Positions 9,440-18,895 of a stretch of DNA of 64,000 bases are shown here, in pieces. The DNA is taken from positions 62,001-126,000 of the forward strand of contig NZ_VWWJ01000016.1 in the NCBI RefSeq assembly GCF_011753055.1. The letters run 5' to 3'. How positions within the stretch are numbered: position 1 is the stretch's first letter; each line of letters begins with the position of its first letter. The notes under the pieces were generated by a model. That model had not been told where the DNA came from. It searched no databases and saw only the letters and a program-made list of their open reading frames with translations. The translations under genes and the position numbers were made by a program. The stretch comes from Burkholderia sp. Ax-1719. Its GTDB lineage: Bacteria; Pseudomonadota; Gammaproteobacteria; Burkholderiales; Burkholderiaceae.

Positions 9440-11025
9440 TACGCCACCTTTTCTTGTGCGGCTTCGTGCGTCGCCGTAAGTCGTGCACGCACATCCTTCT
9501 TGGTGACCTTTCCGTATGCCGATTTCGGAAGCGCATCCCAATAGACGAATTGACGAGGCCATTTGTAGCGGGCAAGGCGGCCGTCAAGGTGCTCAAGAAG
9601 CTCTTCTTCGCCAACGGAAAAGCCCGGGCGACGCACGAGCACGGCGACCCCAATCTCACCCCACTTCGGGTCGGGCATCCCAAGGACAGCGACCTCTTGC
9701 ACAGCCGGGTGCATAAGCAGCGCTTCTTCAACCTCACGGGGGTAGACGTTCGAGCCGCCAGAAATGTACATGTCGGATGAGCGGCCGGTCACGTACAAAA
9801 AGCCGTCGCGGTCCAAGTGACCAAGATCACCAGTGTGGAACCAATCGTCCTTGAATGCCTTGATGTTCGCCTCGGGGTTGTTGTCGTAGCCGATGAACAC
9901 CGCTGGGCCGCGCACACAGATCTCTCCCGTTTCAAACGGCTCCATGCGATTACCCGCTTCGCCCAGGATCGCGACTTCCATACCGGTACGCGGATAACCA
10001 CAGGTACCAATCTTCGCGTCGGGGCCATCCTCCTCGCGGTGCATCTCTGGCGGTAGCACGGTGATGTTCCCGGTCACTTCACCGAGGCCGTAGTACTGGA
10101 CAAGAACGCGGCCAAGCTTCTTCAGTGCCATCTGCTGGTCGGCACGATACATCGGCGCTCCGGCGTAGATGACAAATTTCAGCGAACTATGATCGTACTG
10201 ATCGACTGACTCGTCCTCCGTGAGAATTTTGACGATAGTCGGCACCGTGAACATGTTGTCAATCTTGTGCTGCTGAACTAGCGACCACGCTTCGGCCGGG
10301 TCGAGACGCTCCGACTCAGGAAGAACGCTTGCTGCGCCGCGCGCAGTGTTCACAATGGCGTGGATGCCTGCGCCATGGGATAGCGGTGCGACGACGAGCG
10401 AACGCGACCTATATGTGATTCCTGGCATCAGATCGGCGATGTGGTTTGTTACAACAAAGGCCATCTGACCATGGGTCAACGTACCCGCCTTCGGATAACC
10501 GGTAGTGCCGGACGTATAGAAGAACCACAGGGGGTCGTCGCGCTCCACTTCCGCGGCTTCGAATTCACCCGTGCATTCCGCCTTCAACAGCTCGTCATAT
10601 CCAATCTCACCTTCGCGTGGCTTGCCGAGCGCGATGACGATTTCGAGTGCTTCAGACGCCTCACTCACAGCGTCGACGTGCGAGTCGAATCCGCTGTCGT
10701 AGACCATCACACGAGCGCCGCTCGACTTGGCCAAATATGCTGCCTCCGGCGGTGCGATGCGATAGTTGGTCGGTACCCAGACTGCTCCGAGCTTGAACGC
10801 CACATAGGCACTTTCGAAGAGTGGCAGGTTGTTGCGGGAATGAATGAGCAGCTTGTCACCCTTCTTCACGCCCTTGGCGCGCAGAGCCGCACAGACCGCG
10901 TCGACACGGCGGTTGATCTCGGCCCACGTGTAAGTGCGCGATGAAGTGATCAAACCGGGCTCGGTCGGATGACGACGGGCAACCTGAGTGAGCAGATTGC
11001 CAAGGTTCATTACTTTGGTCAGCAT
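9439..11025 (-). CDS. Acyl-CoA synthetase (AMP-forming)
   Basis: A 528-aa class I adenylate-forming ligase activating a carboxylic acid to its CoA thioester. The P-loop YTSGTTGYPKAG is at residues 170-181, followed by the YYGLGEVTG, YVTGRSSDMYISGG and late GKVTKKDV (catalytic lysine) motifs. The acid substrate cannot be read; it resembles medium/long-chain or aromatic acid ligases. It follows the thiolase gene by 21 bp and overlaps the carbonic-anhydrase-like gene, so all are cotranscribed, probably under the IclR-type operators upstream of the thiolase. Confidence 0.92.
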   Translation of the reverse strand: MLTKVMNLGNLLTQVARRHPTEPGLITSSRTYTWAEINRRVDAVCAALRAKGVKKGDKLLIHSRNNLPLFESAYVAFKLGAVWVPTNYRIAPPEAAYLAKSSGARVMVYDSGFDSHVDAVSEASEALEIVIALGKPREGEIGYDELLKAECTGEFEAAEVERDDPLWFFYTSGTTGYPKAGTLTHGQMAFVVTNHIADLMPGITYRSRSLVVAPLSHGAGIHAIVNTARGAASVLPESERLDPAEAWSLVQQHKIDNMFTVPTIVKILTEDESVDQYDHSSLKFVIYAGAPMYRADQQMALKKLGRVLVQYYGLGEVTGNITVLPPEMHREEDGPDAKIGTCGYPRTGMEVAILGEAGNRMEPFETGEICVRGPAVFIGYDNNPEANIKAFKDDWFHTGDLGHLDRDGFLYVTGRSSDMYISGGSNVYPREVEEALLMHPAVQEVAVLGMPDPKWGEIGVAVLVRRPGFSVGEEELLEHLDGRLARYKWPRQFVYWDALPKSAYGKVTKKDVRARLTATHEAAQEKVA

Positions 11026-11046
11026 TTTTGATTACCCTTTTCTTAC

Positions 11047-12213
11047 TCAAGCTCGACGCTCAAGGATCGACAGATAGTTCGCAACGGCGGCACCGCCCAT
11101 GTTGAAAACACCCGCAATGCTGGCACCGGGGATCTGCATGTCGCCCGCGTCGTTCGCAAGCTGCATCGCCGCCATCACATGCATCGACACGCCAGTGGCG
11201 CCGACGGGGTGGCCCTTCGACTTCAGACCACCGGAAGGATTGACCGGCAATGAGCCATCCTTTCGTGTCACGCCATCGAGAATCACGCGCGCGCCCTGGC
11301 CGTGTTCTGCAAGCCCCATCGCTTCGTATTCCAAAAGCTCAGCGATGGTGAAACAATCATGGGTCTCTACGAGGGACAGGTCTTTGAGCGTCAAGCCTGC
11401 CTTATCCAACCCCGTCTTCCATGTTTTTGCCGCACCTTCAAACTTGGTTACATCGCGCTTAGAAAGTGGGAGATAGTCGCTAACCTGGGTGGTGGAGCGA
11501 AACGTGATAGCGCGCGGCGCATGCCGGGCTTCCTCATCGATGGCGATAACGAGCGCAGCAGCTCCATCTGAAATCAACGAACAATCCGTGCGCTTGAGCG
11601 GACCTGCAACGAAAGGGTTTTTCTCCGAAGGCGTACGACAGAAGTCGAAGTCAAAGTCCCGACGCATATGCGCGTAAGGGTTCACCAAGCCATTATGGTG
11701 GTTCTTCGCAGCGATGGCGGCGAGCGCATCCGACTTGTCACCAAAACGCGCGAAGTAGGCTTCAGCAATTTTTCCGAAAAGGCCGGCGAAACCACCTGGG
11801 ACGCCCAACTCTTCGCGCGCATAAGAGCATTTGAGCAGCACATCGCCCACTTCCTTAGTCGGAAGGCTGGTCATTTTCTCGACGCCAATGACGAGCGCGT
11901 ATCGTGAACGTCCAGCGTTGATAGCATCAAGCGCCGAGTAGACGGCCGCCGAGCCGGTGGCGCAGGCATTTTCGCAGCGAACCGTAGCGGCATAACGCAA
12001 CTCGGGAATCGAATTGAAGACCAAGGTCGACGGAAAATCTTGGTACACGAAGCCCGCATTGAATGTGCCGACGTGAACCGAATCAATAATCGAAGCATCG
12101 ACGCCAGCATGTGCCAGCGCTTTTGCCGCGACATCCGCCATCATTTCTTCCGGCTCGAGAGCATCAAGCTTTCCAAACGGAAGGTGACTCCAACCGATGA
12201 TTGAGGGTTGCAT
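11047..12213 (-). CDS. Thiolase family protein (SCP-x/lipid-transfer type)
   Basis: A 388-aa thiolase-fold enzyme that would cleave or condense a beta-ketoacyl-CoA. The nucleophile is in NACATGSAA (Cys84), with later HDCFTIAE and GGLKSKGHPVGATG. The final catalytic motif is GVFNMGGAAVAN, in which the second cysteine of classical thiolases is replaced, as is typical of SCP-x-like members. AGGAG lies 6-7 bases before the ATG. First gene of a long minus-strand operon. Two palindromes (12329-12345 and the box within 12415-12442) lie 116-229 bp upstream and probably bind the IclR regulator encoded at 29.4 kb. Confidence 0.92.
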   Translation of the reverse strand: MQPSIIGWSHLPFGKLDALEPEEMMADVAAKALAHAGVDASIIDSVHVGTFNAGFVYQDFPSTLVFNSIPELRYAATVRCENACATGSAAVYSALDAINAGRSRYALVIGVEKMTSLPTKEVGDVLLKCSYAREELGVPGGFAGLFGKIAEAYFARFGDKSDALAAIAAKNHHNGLVNPYAHMRRDFDFDFCRTPSEKNPFVAGPLKRTDCSLISDGAAALVIAIDEEARHAPRAITFRSTTQVSDYLPLSKRDVTKFEGAAKTWKTGLDKAGLTLKDLSLVETHDCFTIAELLEYEAMGLAEHGQGARVILDGVTRKDGSLPVNPSGGLKSKGHPVGATGVSMHVMAAMQLANDAGDMQIPGASIAGVFNMGGAAVANYLSILERRA

Positions 12214-12328
12214 AGCATCTCCTTAATGCTGATTGCAGGGACTGTATTGGTGCGCAACGCAGGTCCCCCGCGAGCATGTCCCATTACTACGCCAGAAGGC
12301 CTAGGGACATTTCCATTCGCCCCACATA

Positions 12329-12345
12329 GGTCCATTATATGGACC
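12329..12345. promoter_or_regulatory. IclR-type operator box A1
   Basis: GGTCCAT-TAT-ATGGACC is a perfect 7-bp inverted repeat with a 3-bp spacer, 116 bp upstream of the thiolase start. Close copies occur upstream of the MFS gene (15936-15952) and of iclR (29267-29283). Confidence 0.7.
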
Positions 12346-12414
12346 ATAAATAGCGCTCTTGATACGTATATTAACCCGTAATATATGGTTTTTAGCCGAT
12401 AACTAGACAAGCTC

Positions 12415-12442
12415 GGGTTAACCATGTTTCATATTGTGGACC
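12415..12442. promoter_or_regulatory. IclR-type composite box A2
   Basis: GGGTTAAC, then 15 bases, then GGACC. The last 17 bases form a weak version of the palindrome (right half GTGGACC good, left half degraded). It lies 97 bp (centre to centre) from box A1. The same composite occurs at 16032-16060 and 29365-29393. Confidence 0.6.
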
Positions 12443-13635
12443 TTAAGATCAGATTGCTTCGACTCGCCCGCTATAAGTGGCGTCGGCCGCCACCAAGCGG
12501 CAGTGTCGCCACGCATTGACAAGACTTATCGACGAGCCGGTCAGCTCTATCCACGCTGTCAGACGGACTCCGCGAGAAAAATCACCACGACGACGCTACT
12601 TCGCGTATGAGAGAACTCAGACAAAATCGGGGTGATCGTCTGAAAATAGCGTCCAACGCACCATGAAGACCGATCGCACGAACCCACGGCTTCGCTTACG
12701 CCGCCATGAAGAAACGCAAACGACCCGGCCCAGTTCTGCCGATCAATCACGTGCGGTGTAAGACAGCGCGGAATCGCGCAGCACTGGCGATTGCGGGTAT
12801 CGCCTGCAATGCGTGCCGTCATCTCCGCGAGCATTTCAGCTAGAGAGTGGCGGCTAACGGCTCGTCGATGAAAGCTTGGGTGATGAGAAGAGACATCTAA
12901 ACGCTAGCCCGCTGTACGCAAGGCGCAAGGAACACGATGGGATTTTCTCAATCAACATCGGCTACTGCATCCAACTGCTCGACAGAGCCGCGCGCTGCGA
13001 GCCCCCATAAGCAGTCTTAACGCTCTAACGGAACGAAAGCGAAGGGAGTTCCGCGAAAAGTACTGCCCAATATTTAGTAGCGCGATAATTTCACCACGTC
13101 GTCGCACGAGAGTTCCTCGTGTGCTCGCAATATTCCTTTGCGCTGCGCCGCAAAGGTGTGAAATTGCCGACCGCTGCAGTCGAAAGGCACTCGCGCGGGC
13201 GAGCCGAAAGTGATGACGAATAACCCCACCCGCCGGCTTACTCCTTCGCTTACAGGGACTCCCGCATCGAGCAGAGGAATTCTTCAATCGGCGATTTCAC
13301 CATCTTCTGGAGGCTGACCAAAACAAGAGTCTATTTCGAACGGCCCGAGCCGACGGAGTCGCATGAACGTTGCGGCTGAGGGGGGCGTGCAGGCGTCTTT
13401 GCAAGCACGCTATCGTGGCGCATCAAGATTAGGTTGCACTTACGCTGACGGGAGTTCCGATTGCCGTGGCTCGGCATTGAGTGCATCCACCCTGCGTCGA
13501 AAAAAGTGCGCTCGCACCGATGCAAGCATTCACCTTCTTGGCGATAGCGAAATATCTAAACGTGCCATCGTTTTCAAGTGCGATGGCCTTCCGGAGCGAC
13601 GAATACTCTAGCCGATGATGGATGTTCTGCGCCTG
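12443..13635. other. Long gene-free stretch
   Basis: About 1.2 kb between the thiolase operon promoter and the end of the dehydrogenase gene. Frames on both strands are short and lack ribosome binding sites. The arrangement suggests decayed sequence but I cannot name a parent gene. Confidence 0.4.
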
Positions 13636-14538
13636 TCAGTTCTGGTCCTCGGACGTTGGCAACTTGATTCCAGGGAAGATCTTGATGACTGCCGTGTCGT
13701 CCTCGCTGCCGTAACCGGCGGCGGAAGCTGTTGTGAACATTTGATACGCGGTTGAGGCCAGCGGCAGCGGAAACTCGTTTGCCTTTGCAGTTTCGAGCAC
13801 AAGACCCAAATCCTTCACGAAAATATCGAGCGCTGTGACTGCTGGCGCATAGTTTCCCCCAATGATGCGCGGCACGCGCTCCGAGAAAGCCCACGAATTG
13901 CCAGCGCTATGTGTGATGACCTCATAGAGTTGAGCCGGGTCGACGCCTTCAGCCAGACCCAACGCCATCGCCTCGGCTGCGGCGGCGATCTGCACCCCCA
14001 CTAGCAACTGGTTGATAATCTTGACCTTTGAGCCCACGCCATGCGCACTGCCCAATCGATACACCTTCGACGAGATTGCCCGCAGCACGTCCTCACATGC
14101 TTCGAATGCGCTATCCGGGCCCGACGCCAGCAACGAAAGTGTGCCATCCGCCGCGCCTACAACACCGCCAGAAACGGGCGAATCAATTAGGCTGATGCCG
14201 CTCCTAGCGAGCCGCTCGCCAAGAGCGATCGGATATGCTGGTGGCACGGTCGCCGATGCGACCACAACGCTGCCCACGCGCATCGCACCCGCCGCCCCAT
14301 GTTCCCCGAAAAGCACGACGTCCGTCTGCTCCGCGCTCACCACGAAGATGATTACGACGTCGCATTCAGCGCCCAGCTGCGCAGGCGTTTCGCAGCGCTT
14401 GCCTCCCTGCGCCACGAATAAAGCCAGCGAAGCCTCCCGCACATCGCAGCCGTACACGTCGAAGCCCGCGGCAAGCAGATTTTTCGCAACACCTTGCCCC
14501 ATTGCGCCCAGGCCAATCACACCGACTTTCTTCATCAT
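13636..14538 (-). CDS. ltnD: L-threonate-type dehydrogenase (3-hydroxyisobutyrate dehydrogenase family)
   Basis: A 300-aa NAD-dependent beta-hydroxyacid dehydrogenase. The Rossmann motif GVIGLGAMGQGVAKNL is at the N-terminus, the substrate motif DSPVSGGVVGA near residue 120 and the catalytic lysine segment GSKVKIINQLL near residue 170. The stretch HSAGNSWAFSERVPRI is typical of LtnD, which oxidises L-threonate to 2-oxo-tetronate in Ralstonia-type pathways. It begins 4 bp after the MFS gene, so the carrier probably imports its substrate. The rest of that pathway (OtnC, OtnI, DUF1537 kinase) is not in the window, so the true substrate may differ. Confidence 0.85.
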   Translation of the reverse strand: MMKKVGVIGLGAMGQGVAKNLLAAGFDVYGCDVREASLALFVAQGGKRCETPAQLGAECDVVIIFVVSAEQTDVVLFGEHGAAGAMRVGSVVVASATVPPAYPIALGERLARSGISLIDSPVSGGVVGAADGTLSLLASGPDSAFEACEDVLRAISSKVYRLGSAHGVGSKVKIINQLLVGVQIAAAAEAMALGLAEGVDPAQLYEVITHSAGNSWAFSERVPRIIGGNYAPAVTALDIFVKDLGLVLETAKANEFPLPLASTAYQMFTTASAAGYGSEDDTAVIKIFPGIKLPTSEDQN

Positions 14539-14542
14539 TCAT

Positions 14543-15853
14543 TCACCGATTAACCAATTGCTTTTTTACAAACAGTACCAACACACCACCGATGAAGATC
14601 GACGCAGCCATCAAGTACAGGCCGATATCGGTAGAATGTGTCTTATCGCTGATCCAGCCAATGAAAAACGGCCCTAGAAAACCAGACAGATTACCGAGGG
14701 AGTTCACCACCGCGATACCCGCCGCAGCCGCAGCGCCCGACAGAACCGCTGTCGGTAGACACCAAAACTGCGAAATCGTGACAATCACGCAGCAGGTCAC
14801 GACGGTGAGCGCAATCATCGCGACTATGAGGTTATGGCTGAACTCCACTGCCACCACCCAAGATAGCGCGCCGAGCCACGCTGGAAGCGTGATATGCCAG
14901 CGGCGTTCGCGGCGCGCATCCGACGAACGGGAAACCAGGATCATCGCGATGGTCGCGGCCGCGTAAGGCAACATGCTCAATAAGCCAACTACAAGCGGAT
15001 CGATTGCACCGGAATTTTTGATCAGCGTTGGCAGGAAAAAACCGACGCCGTAAAGGCCCACGGCAAAAAAGAAATAAATGCCGCACATCATCCACATGTG
15101 TGGATTTGTAAAGCCATCGCGCAGCTTGTGCGACTGTGCTTGTGCCTGGTCATGCGCGATGTCCCGAGCAATCCGCTTGCGTTCATCGTCGGTAAGCCAC
15201 TTAGCATCGCTTACGCGATCCTGCAGGCAGGCAAGCACGGCAATCGCCATTACGATCGAAGGAATCGCTTCGATCAGAAACAGCCACTGCCAGGCCGCCC
15301 ATCCGTTCCGACCGTCCATCGTGTGCATGATCCACCCAGATACCGGGCCACCGATCACTCCCGCCACAGGAATTCCCGTCATGAACAGGGCAATCATTTT
15401 CGAGCGGCGCGCGGACGGATACCAGTATGTGAGATAGAGAATCACGCCTGGAAACAGGCCGGCTTCTGCCACACCCAACAGGAAACGCACGAGATAGAAC
15501 ATCGTCGGCGTGGTAACAACCATTGTCGCTGCCGAGATGACAGCCCAAGAGATCATTACGCGCGCGATCCACACCCTCGCGCCGACCTTGTGCAGGATGA
15601 TGTTACTCGGCACCTCAAAAACAAAGTAGCCGACGAAGAAAATACCGGCACCCAGCCCGTACACCGTTTCGCTGAAGCCAAGATTCCTCAGCATCTGTAA
15701 CTTTGCGAATCCGACGTTGACCCGGTCGAGATACGCGACCACGTAGCACATGAACAATAGCGGGATCAGGCGCCAGGTGATCTTTGAATAGACGCGCTCC
15801 TCTTCGGTCAAATCGACAACGCTCGGGTGAGCAAAATCCTTGATACTCGACAT
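14543..15853 (-). CDS. MFS transporter, anion:cation symporter type
   Basis: A 436-aa, about 12-helix major facilitator of the ACS branch. Signatures include YLDRVNVGFAKLQM in helix 1, GYFVFEVPSNIILHKVGAR in helix 2 and RFLLGVAEAGLFPGVILYL in helix 4, as in tartrate, galactarate and phthalate carriers. Probably imports a sugar acid or hydroxy-acid for the dehydrogenase gene 4 bp downstream. Two IclR-type boxes lie 83-207 bp upstream. Confidence 0.92.
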   Translation of the reverse strand: MSSIKDFAHPSVVDLTEEERVYSKITWRLIPLLFMCYVVAYLDRVNVGFAKLQMLRNLGFSETVYGLGAGIFFVGYFVFEVPSNIILHKVGARVWIARVMISWAVISAATMVVTTPTMFYLVRFLLGVAEAGLFPGVILYLTYWYPSARRSKMIALFMTGIPVAGVIGGPVSGWIMHTMDGRNGWAAWQWLFLIEAIPSIVMAIAVLACLQDRVSDAKWLTDDERKRIARDIAHDQAQAQSHKLRDGFTNPHMWMMCGIYFFFAVGLYGVGFFLPTLIKNSGAIDPLVVGLLSMLPYAAATIAMILVSRSSDARRERRWHITLPAWLGALSWVVAVEFSHNLIVAMIALTVVTCCVIVTISQFWCLPTAVLSGAAAAAGIAVVNSLGNLSGFLGPFFIGWISDKTHSTDIGLYLMAASIFIGGVLVLFVKKQLVNR

Positions 15854-15935
15854 GTACTGTCTCTCGATGGGAACGCACAGGAAGCGATCTCAGTTACCCG
15901 ACAGGAGCAGTTCCCGATTTGCAGTTCGCCGAGGA

Positions 15936-15952
15936 GATCCATATTATGGACC
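15936..15952. promoter_or_regulatory. IclR-type operator box B1
   Basis: GATCCAT-ATT-ATGGACC, one mismatch from the perfect palindrome of box A1, located 83 bp upstream of the MFS start codon. Confidence 0.68.
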
Positions 15953-16031
15953 CATGTAATTCATACCAAGATCTTCGGCCTCCATACTAGATAAGCATTA
16001 TGCTTTCATAAAGGCTAATTTCACAATTTCA

Positions 16032-16060
16032 GGGTTAACTACAGCACCACTATGTGGACC
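16032..16060. promoter_or_regulatory. IclR-type composite box B2
   Basis: GGGTTAAC, 16 bases, GGACC. It shares the flank AGGGTTAACTA with the copy upstream of iclR. The centre of its palindrome half lies 108 bp from box B1. Confidence 0.6.
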
Positions 16061-16493
16061 ACATTGTTAAATTCGAACGAAAAAGACGTTCGCGATGATT
16101 TCAATGCCTAGAACGCGCACGCCGTAATCGCGATGCTATCTCGCCAGCGGCAAATGCCAGATGATTCGCGAATATCGCGGGCAGTCATTTCGCACGGCGC
16201 GGAGCATCAACCAATCACGACCCGCGCTCGCAAGGTGACGCCCAGTGTTCATTGCAGAGGAACTAACTTTTTTGAGCCACAGGTCGATCAAGCCTATCTG
16301 TGTATCTCGTGCACCGACATTGCACAGGCACTCCGTGAGCCACCGTATTGGCGGCTCACGAGCGCAGCGTTGCACACGGGGGACCACCCACACCAAAAGC
16401 CTGCTTTCCGGTCTCGAACCGTGCACTATTTTTTTGATTGTGGTGCACAAATCGAGGTTCAAGCATTCGACACTCGAGCCATAGGCGCCCCGG
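16061..16493. other. Gene-free stretch beyond the truncated LysR gene
   Basis: About 430 bp with one long minus-strand frame (16136-16516) that has no recognisable domain and no ribosome binding site. It could be decayed C-terminal sequence of the truncated LysR gene next to it, but I found no clear similarity. Confidence 0.35.
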
Positions 16494-16832
16494 TCACGCA
16501 AGGCTCCCACGCACACCCTTCACCAAATTTGTAGTCTTATTTTTCTTTGCGGCGTTAGCTATTTCACCCGCAGCCACGGCTTTCGCATTGCGCTCAGCCT
16601 GCTGCAACTTCTCCAAAATAAGCCTGGCATCCTGATAGAACTGCCGCCCTGCTGGCGTAAGTTCAACCCGACGTGACGACCGTTCGAGCAGTTGTACACC
16701 AAGGGCTGCTTCCAGCGCGTTGAGCTGACGACTCAATGGTGGTTGAGTGATATCCAGCAACGCGGCTGCTTTGCCGAAGTGGCGAACTTCGGCAAGCGCC
16801 ACGAAATAGCGTAGTCGTTTAACGTCAATCAT
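16494..16832 (-). pseudogene. LysR-family regulator, truncated after the HTH
   Basis: The N-terminal winged helix is intact (LRYFVALAEVRHFGKAAALL, then QPPLSRQLNALEAALGVQLL), but the protein stops at about 112 aa instead of about 300. Family similarity is lost after the linker (AKAVAAGE), and the effector domain is missing. The likely start is the ATG at 16832. It may be a dead remnant, or it may still bind DNA as a domain-only protein. It lies 58 bp downstream of the TRAP permease gene on the same strand. Confidence 0.75.
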
Positions 16833-16890
16833 CAGTCGGACCGCGTCGCAATTACACACACCCGACTATCCGTCACCACGTGCTTTGCCG

Positions 16891-18783
16891 TCACTTTAGG
16901 AAACCCATCGAAAACCACGGCACAACCGCAATGATGAGTACGCCAGCAAGCAGCGCCAACGAATACTGAAGCATCGGGCCGATACCTTCGTTGGGGTTAA
17001 CTTTGCCGACCGCACATGCAGAGTAGTAGCCTACACCGAAGGGAGGCATGAAGAGGCCGATGCCCATCGACAAGATAACCACCATTGCATAGTGAACTTC
17101 ATGAATGCCGACCATCTGCGCGACAGGGAACAGTAGCGGACCGAAGAGGACCACAGCAGGAATGCCCTCAAGGACGCTGCCCAGTATGATAAAGCCAACA
17201 ATCGATGCGGCGAGGAAGCCCAAACGACCACCCGGTAGGTTTTGCGCTGCTTGGGCAAGAGCGTCCGAGAATCCAGATTGCGTCAGCGCCCATGCCATGC
17301 CAGTCGCAGCGCCGATGATGAGCAGAATCGCGCCAGAAAGCGAAGCTGAGTCTATGAGCATAGGTACGATGCGCTTCCACTCAAACTGTCGGTAGAGAAA
17401 TAGACCTGTGATGGCAGTGTATGCAATCCCTATAGTCGATACCTCTGTGGCCGTCGCGATACCCTCTACGACCGCGAACCGAATCAGGAAAGGCAAGAAA
17501 ATTGCCGGCAGCGCAATCACGAAAGTGCGCCAGATAGCCCTTCCGCTGGCCCTCTCGCGCTTCGCGATCTCCATCTTCTTGTTCCGGTACCACACCATGG
17601 CGCACAGGAAAACGCCAACGACGACTGCCGGCAAAATTCCGCCCGTGAAGAGCGCTGTAATCGATACGCCTGTGACCGACCCAATCGTAATGAGCACGAG
17701 ACTCGGCGGGATGGTTTCCGTCTGCGCCCCCGAGGCCGAGAGCAACGCGACAAGTTCGCCGGGCTTGCAACCCTGTTTGCGCATTTCCGGGAACAGCGCC
17801 GGGGCGATCGCCGCCATGTCGGCCGCCTTGGAACCGGAGATGCCAGAGACAAGATACATGGCTCCGATCAGTACATACGAAAGGCCGCCCCGAGTATGTC
17901 CGAGCAGTGATGCCAAGAACGCGACCAACCTCTGCGCCATCCCGGTCATTTCAATGAGCAGACCAAGGAATACAAACAGCGGCACCGACAGAAGGATCAG
18001 ATGAGACATTCCTTCTGCCATCCGGCCGACGAGGATGTCGCTAGGCGTCGACGTCGTTAGCGTTAGGTAAGCCAACGTTGAAAGGCCGAACGAGAATGCA
18101 ATCGGCACACCCGCGAGCACCGCCGCCCCCATCAGAACGACGAAGAACACGAGCAAATTGAGCGCGCCAAGATTGGTCAACTGCGATCTCGTGAGAATCA
18201 GTATGCCGGAGATAACCGCACAGACCAACACGGCCTTAAGCGCCGTCATCGGCTTGACAGTGGCGAAGAGTCGGACCACCGCAGTAATTGCCATAAGCAC
18301 TGCGCCAACTGGCAGCGCCGCTGTGCGCCAAAGTTGAGAAATTCCCGTTGCCGGCAAGGTCATGATTGCGTCGTTCTCAGCCGAATCATAAGCCGGCACC
18401 AGAATGAGCAACAGGAAAATTAGCGAACAGACCACGGCAATCGCCTCAAACAATGCCGAGTTGTCCGGTTTCATCCGACTGACCAGCGACGACATCCGCA
18501 TATGTTCGCCGCGCCGTAGGGCAACAACTGCGCCAAACATCGCAAGCCAGAGAAAGAGCAGCGAAGCGAGTTCGTCAGACCATGTAAGTGGGTCGTGGAG
18601 CGCGTACCGCGCTACGATGCCCGCCATCAGTAGGACGATTTCCGTCACGACCAATAGTGCAGCGGCTGTTTCGACCAGAGTACCTATAGCCCGGTCGAGA
18701 AAGAAAAAAACCGAGCCCAAGCCCCCTTTCGGAGGGGCAGCTTGGGTGGGCGCAGGCGCGGATAGCTGCGGGGATACTCGCAT
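16891..18783 (-). CDS. TRAP transporter, fused small and large permease (DctQM)
   Basis: A 630-aa inner-membrane protein. The first 190 residues form a DctQ-like four-helix unit (WSDELASLLFLWLAMFGAVVAL), and the rest is a DctM-like permease (SFGLSTLAYL, LFVFLGLLIEMTGMAQRLV, SGISGSKAADMAAIAPAL). Fusions of the two are known in the TRAP family. I chose ATG 18783, which has AGGGAG six bases upstream; the frame also allows 18804. It works with the periplasmic binding protein encoded 112 bp upstream to import an organic acid driven by a sodium gradient. The substrate is unknown. Confidence 0.93.
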   Translation of the reverse strand: MRVSPQLSAPAPTQAAPPKGGLGSVFFFLDRAIGTLVETAAALLVVTEIVLLMAGIVARYALHDPLTWSDELASLLFLWLAMFGAVVALRRGEHMRMSSLVSRMKPDNSALFEAIAVVCSLIFLLLILVPAYDSAENDAIMTLPATGISQLWRTAALPVGAVLMAITAVVRLFATVKPMTALKAVLVCAVISGILILTRSQLTNLGALNLLVFFVVLMGAAVLAGVPIAFSFGLSTLAYLTLTTSTPSDILVGRMAEGMSHLILLSVPLFVFLGLLIEMTGMAQRLVAFLASLLGHTRGGLSYVLIGAMYLVSGISGSKAADMAAIAPALFPEMRKQGCKPGELVALLSASGAQTETIPPSLVLITIGSVTGVSITALFTGGILPAVVVGVFLCAMVWYRNKKMEIAKRERASGRAIWRTFVIALPAIFLPFLIRFAVVEGIATATEVSTIGIAYTAITGLFLYRQFEWKRIVPMLIDSASLSGAILLIIGAATGMAWALTQSGFSDALAQAAQNLPGGRLGFLAASIVGFIILGSVLEGIPAVVLFGPLLFPVAQMVGIHEVHYAMVVILSMGIGLFMPPFGVGYYSACAVGKVNPNEGIGPMLQYSLALLAGVLIIAVVPWFSMGFLK

Positions 18784-18895
18784 GAACGTCTCCCTTGAAT
18801 CCATGTAGCGATTCGATCGACCGTTGTATCGGAGGATGTGTTAGGAACGCCGTCGTTATGCGACTGGCATTCCAGTACCTATGTTGCGGGGAGGA

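Noticed and set aside
12559..12834. 91-codon minus-strand frame considered as a transposase remnant
   Set aside because: No recognisable transposase motif, no terminal repeats and no ribosome binding site.
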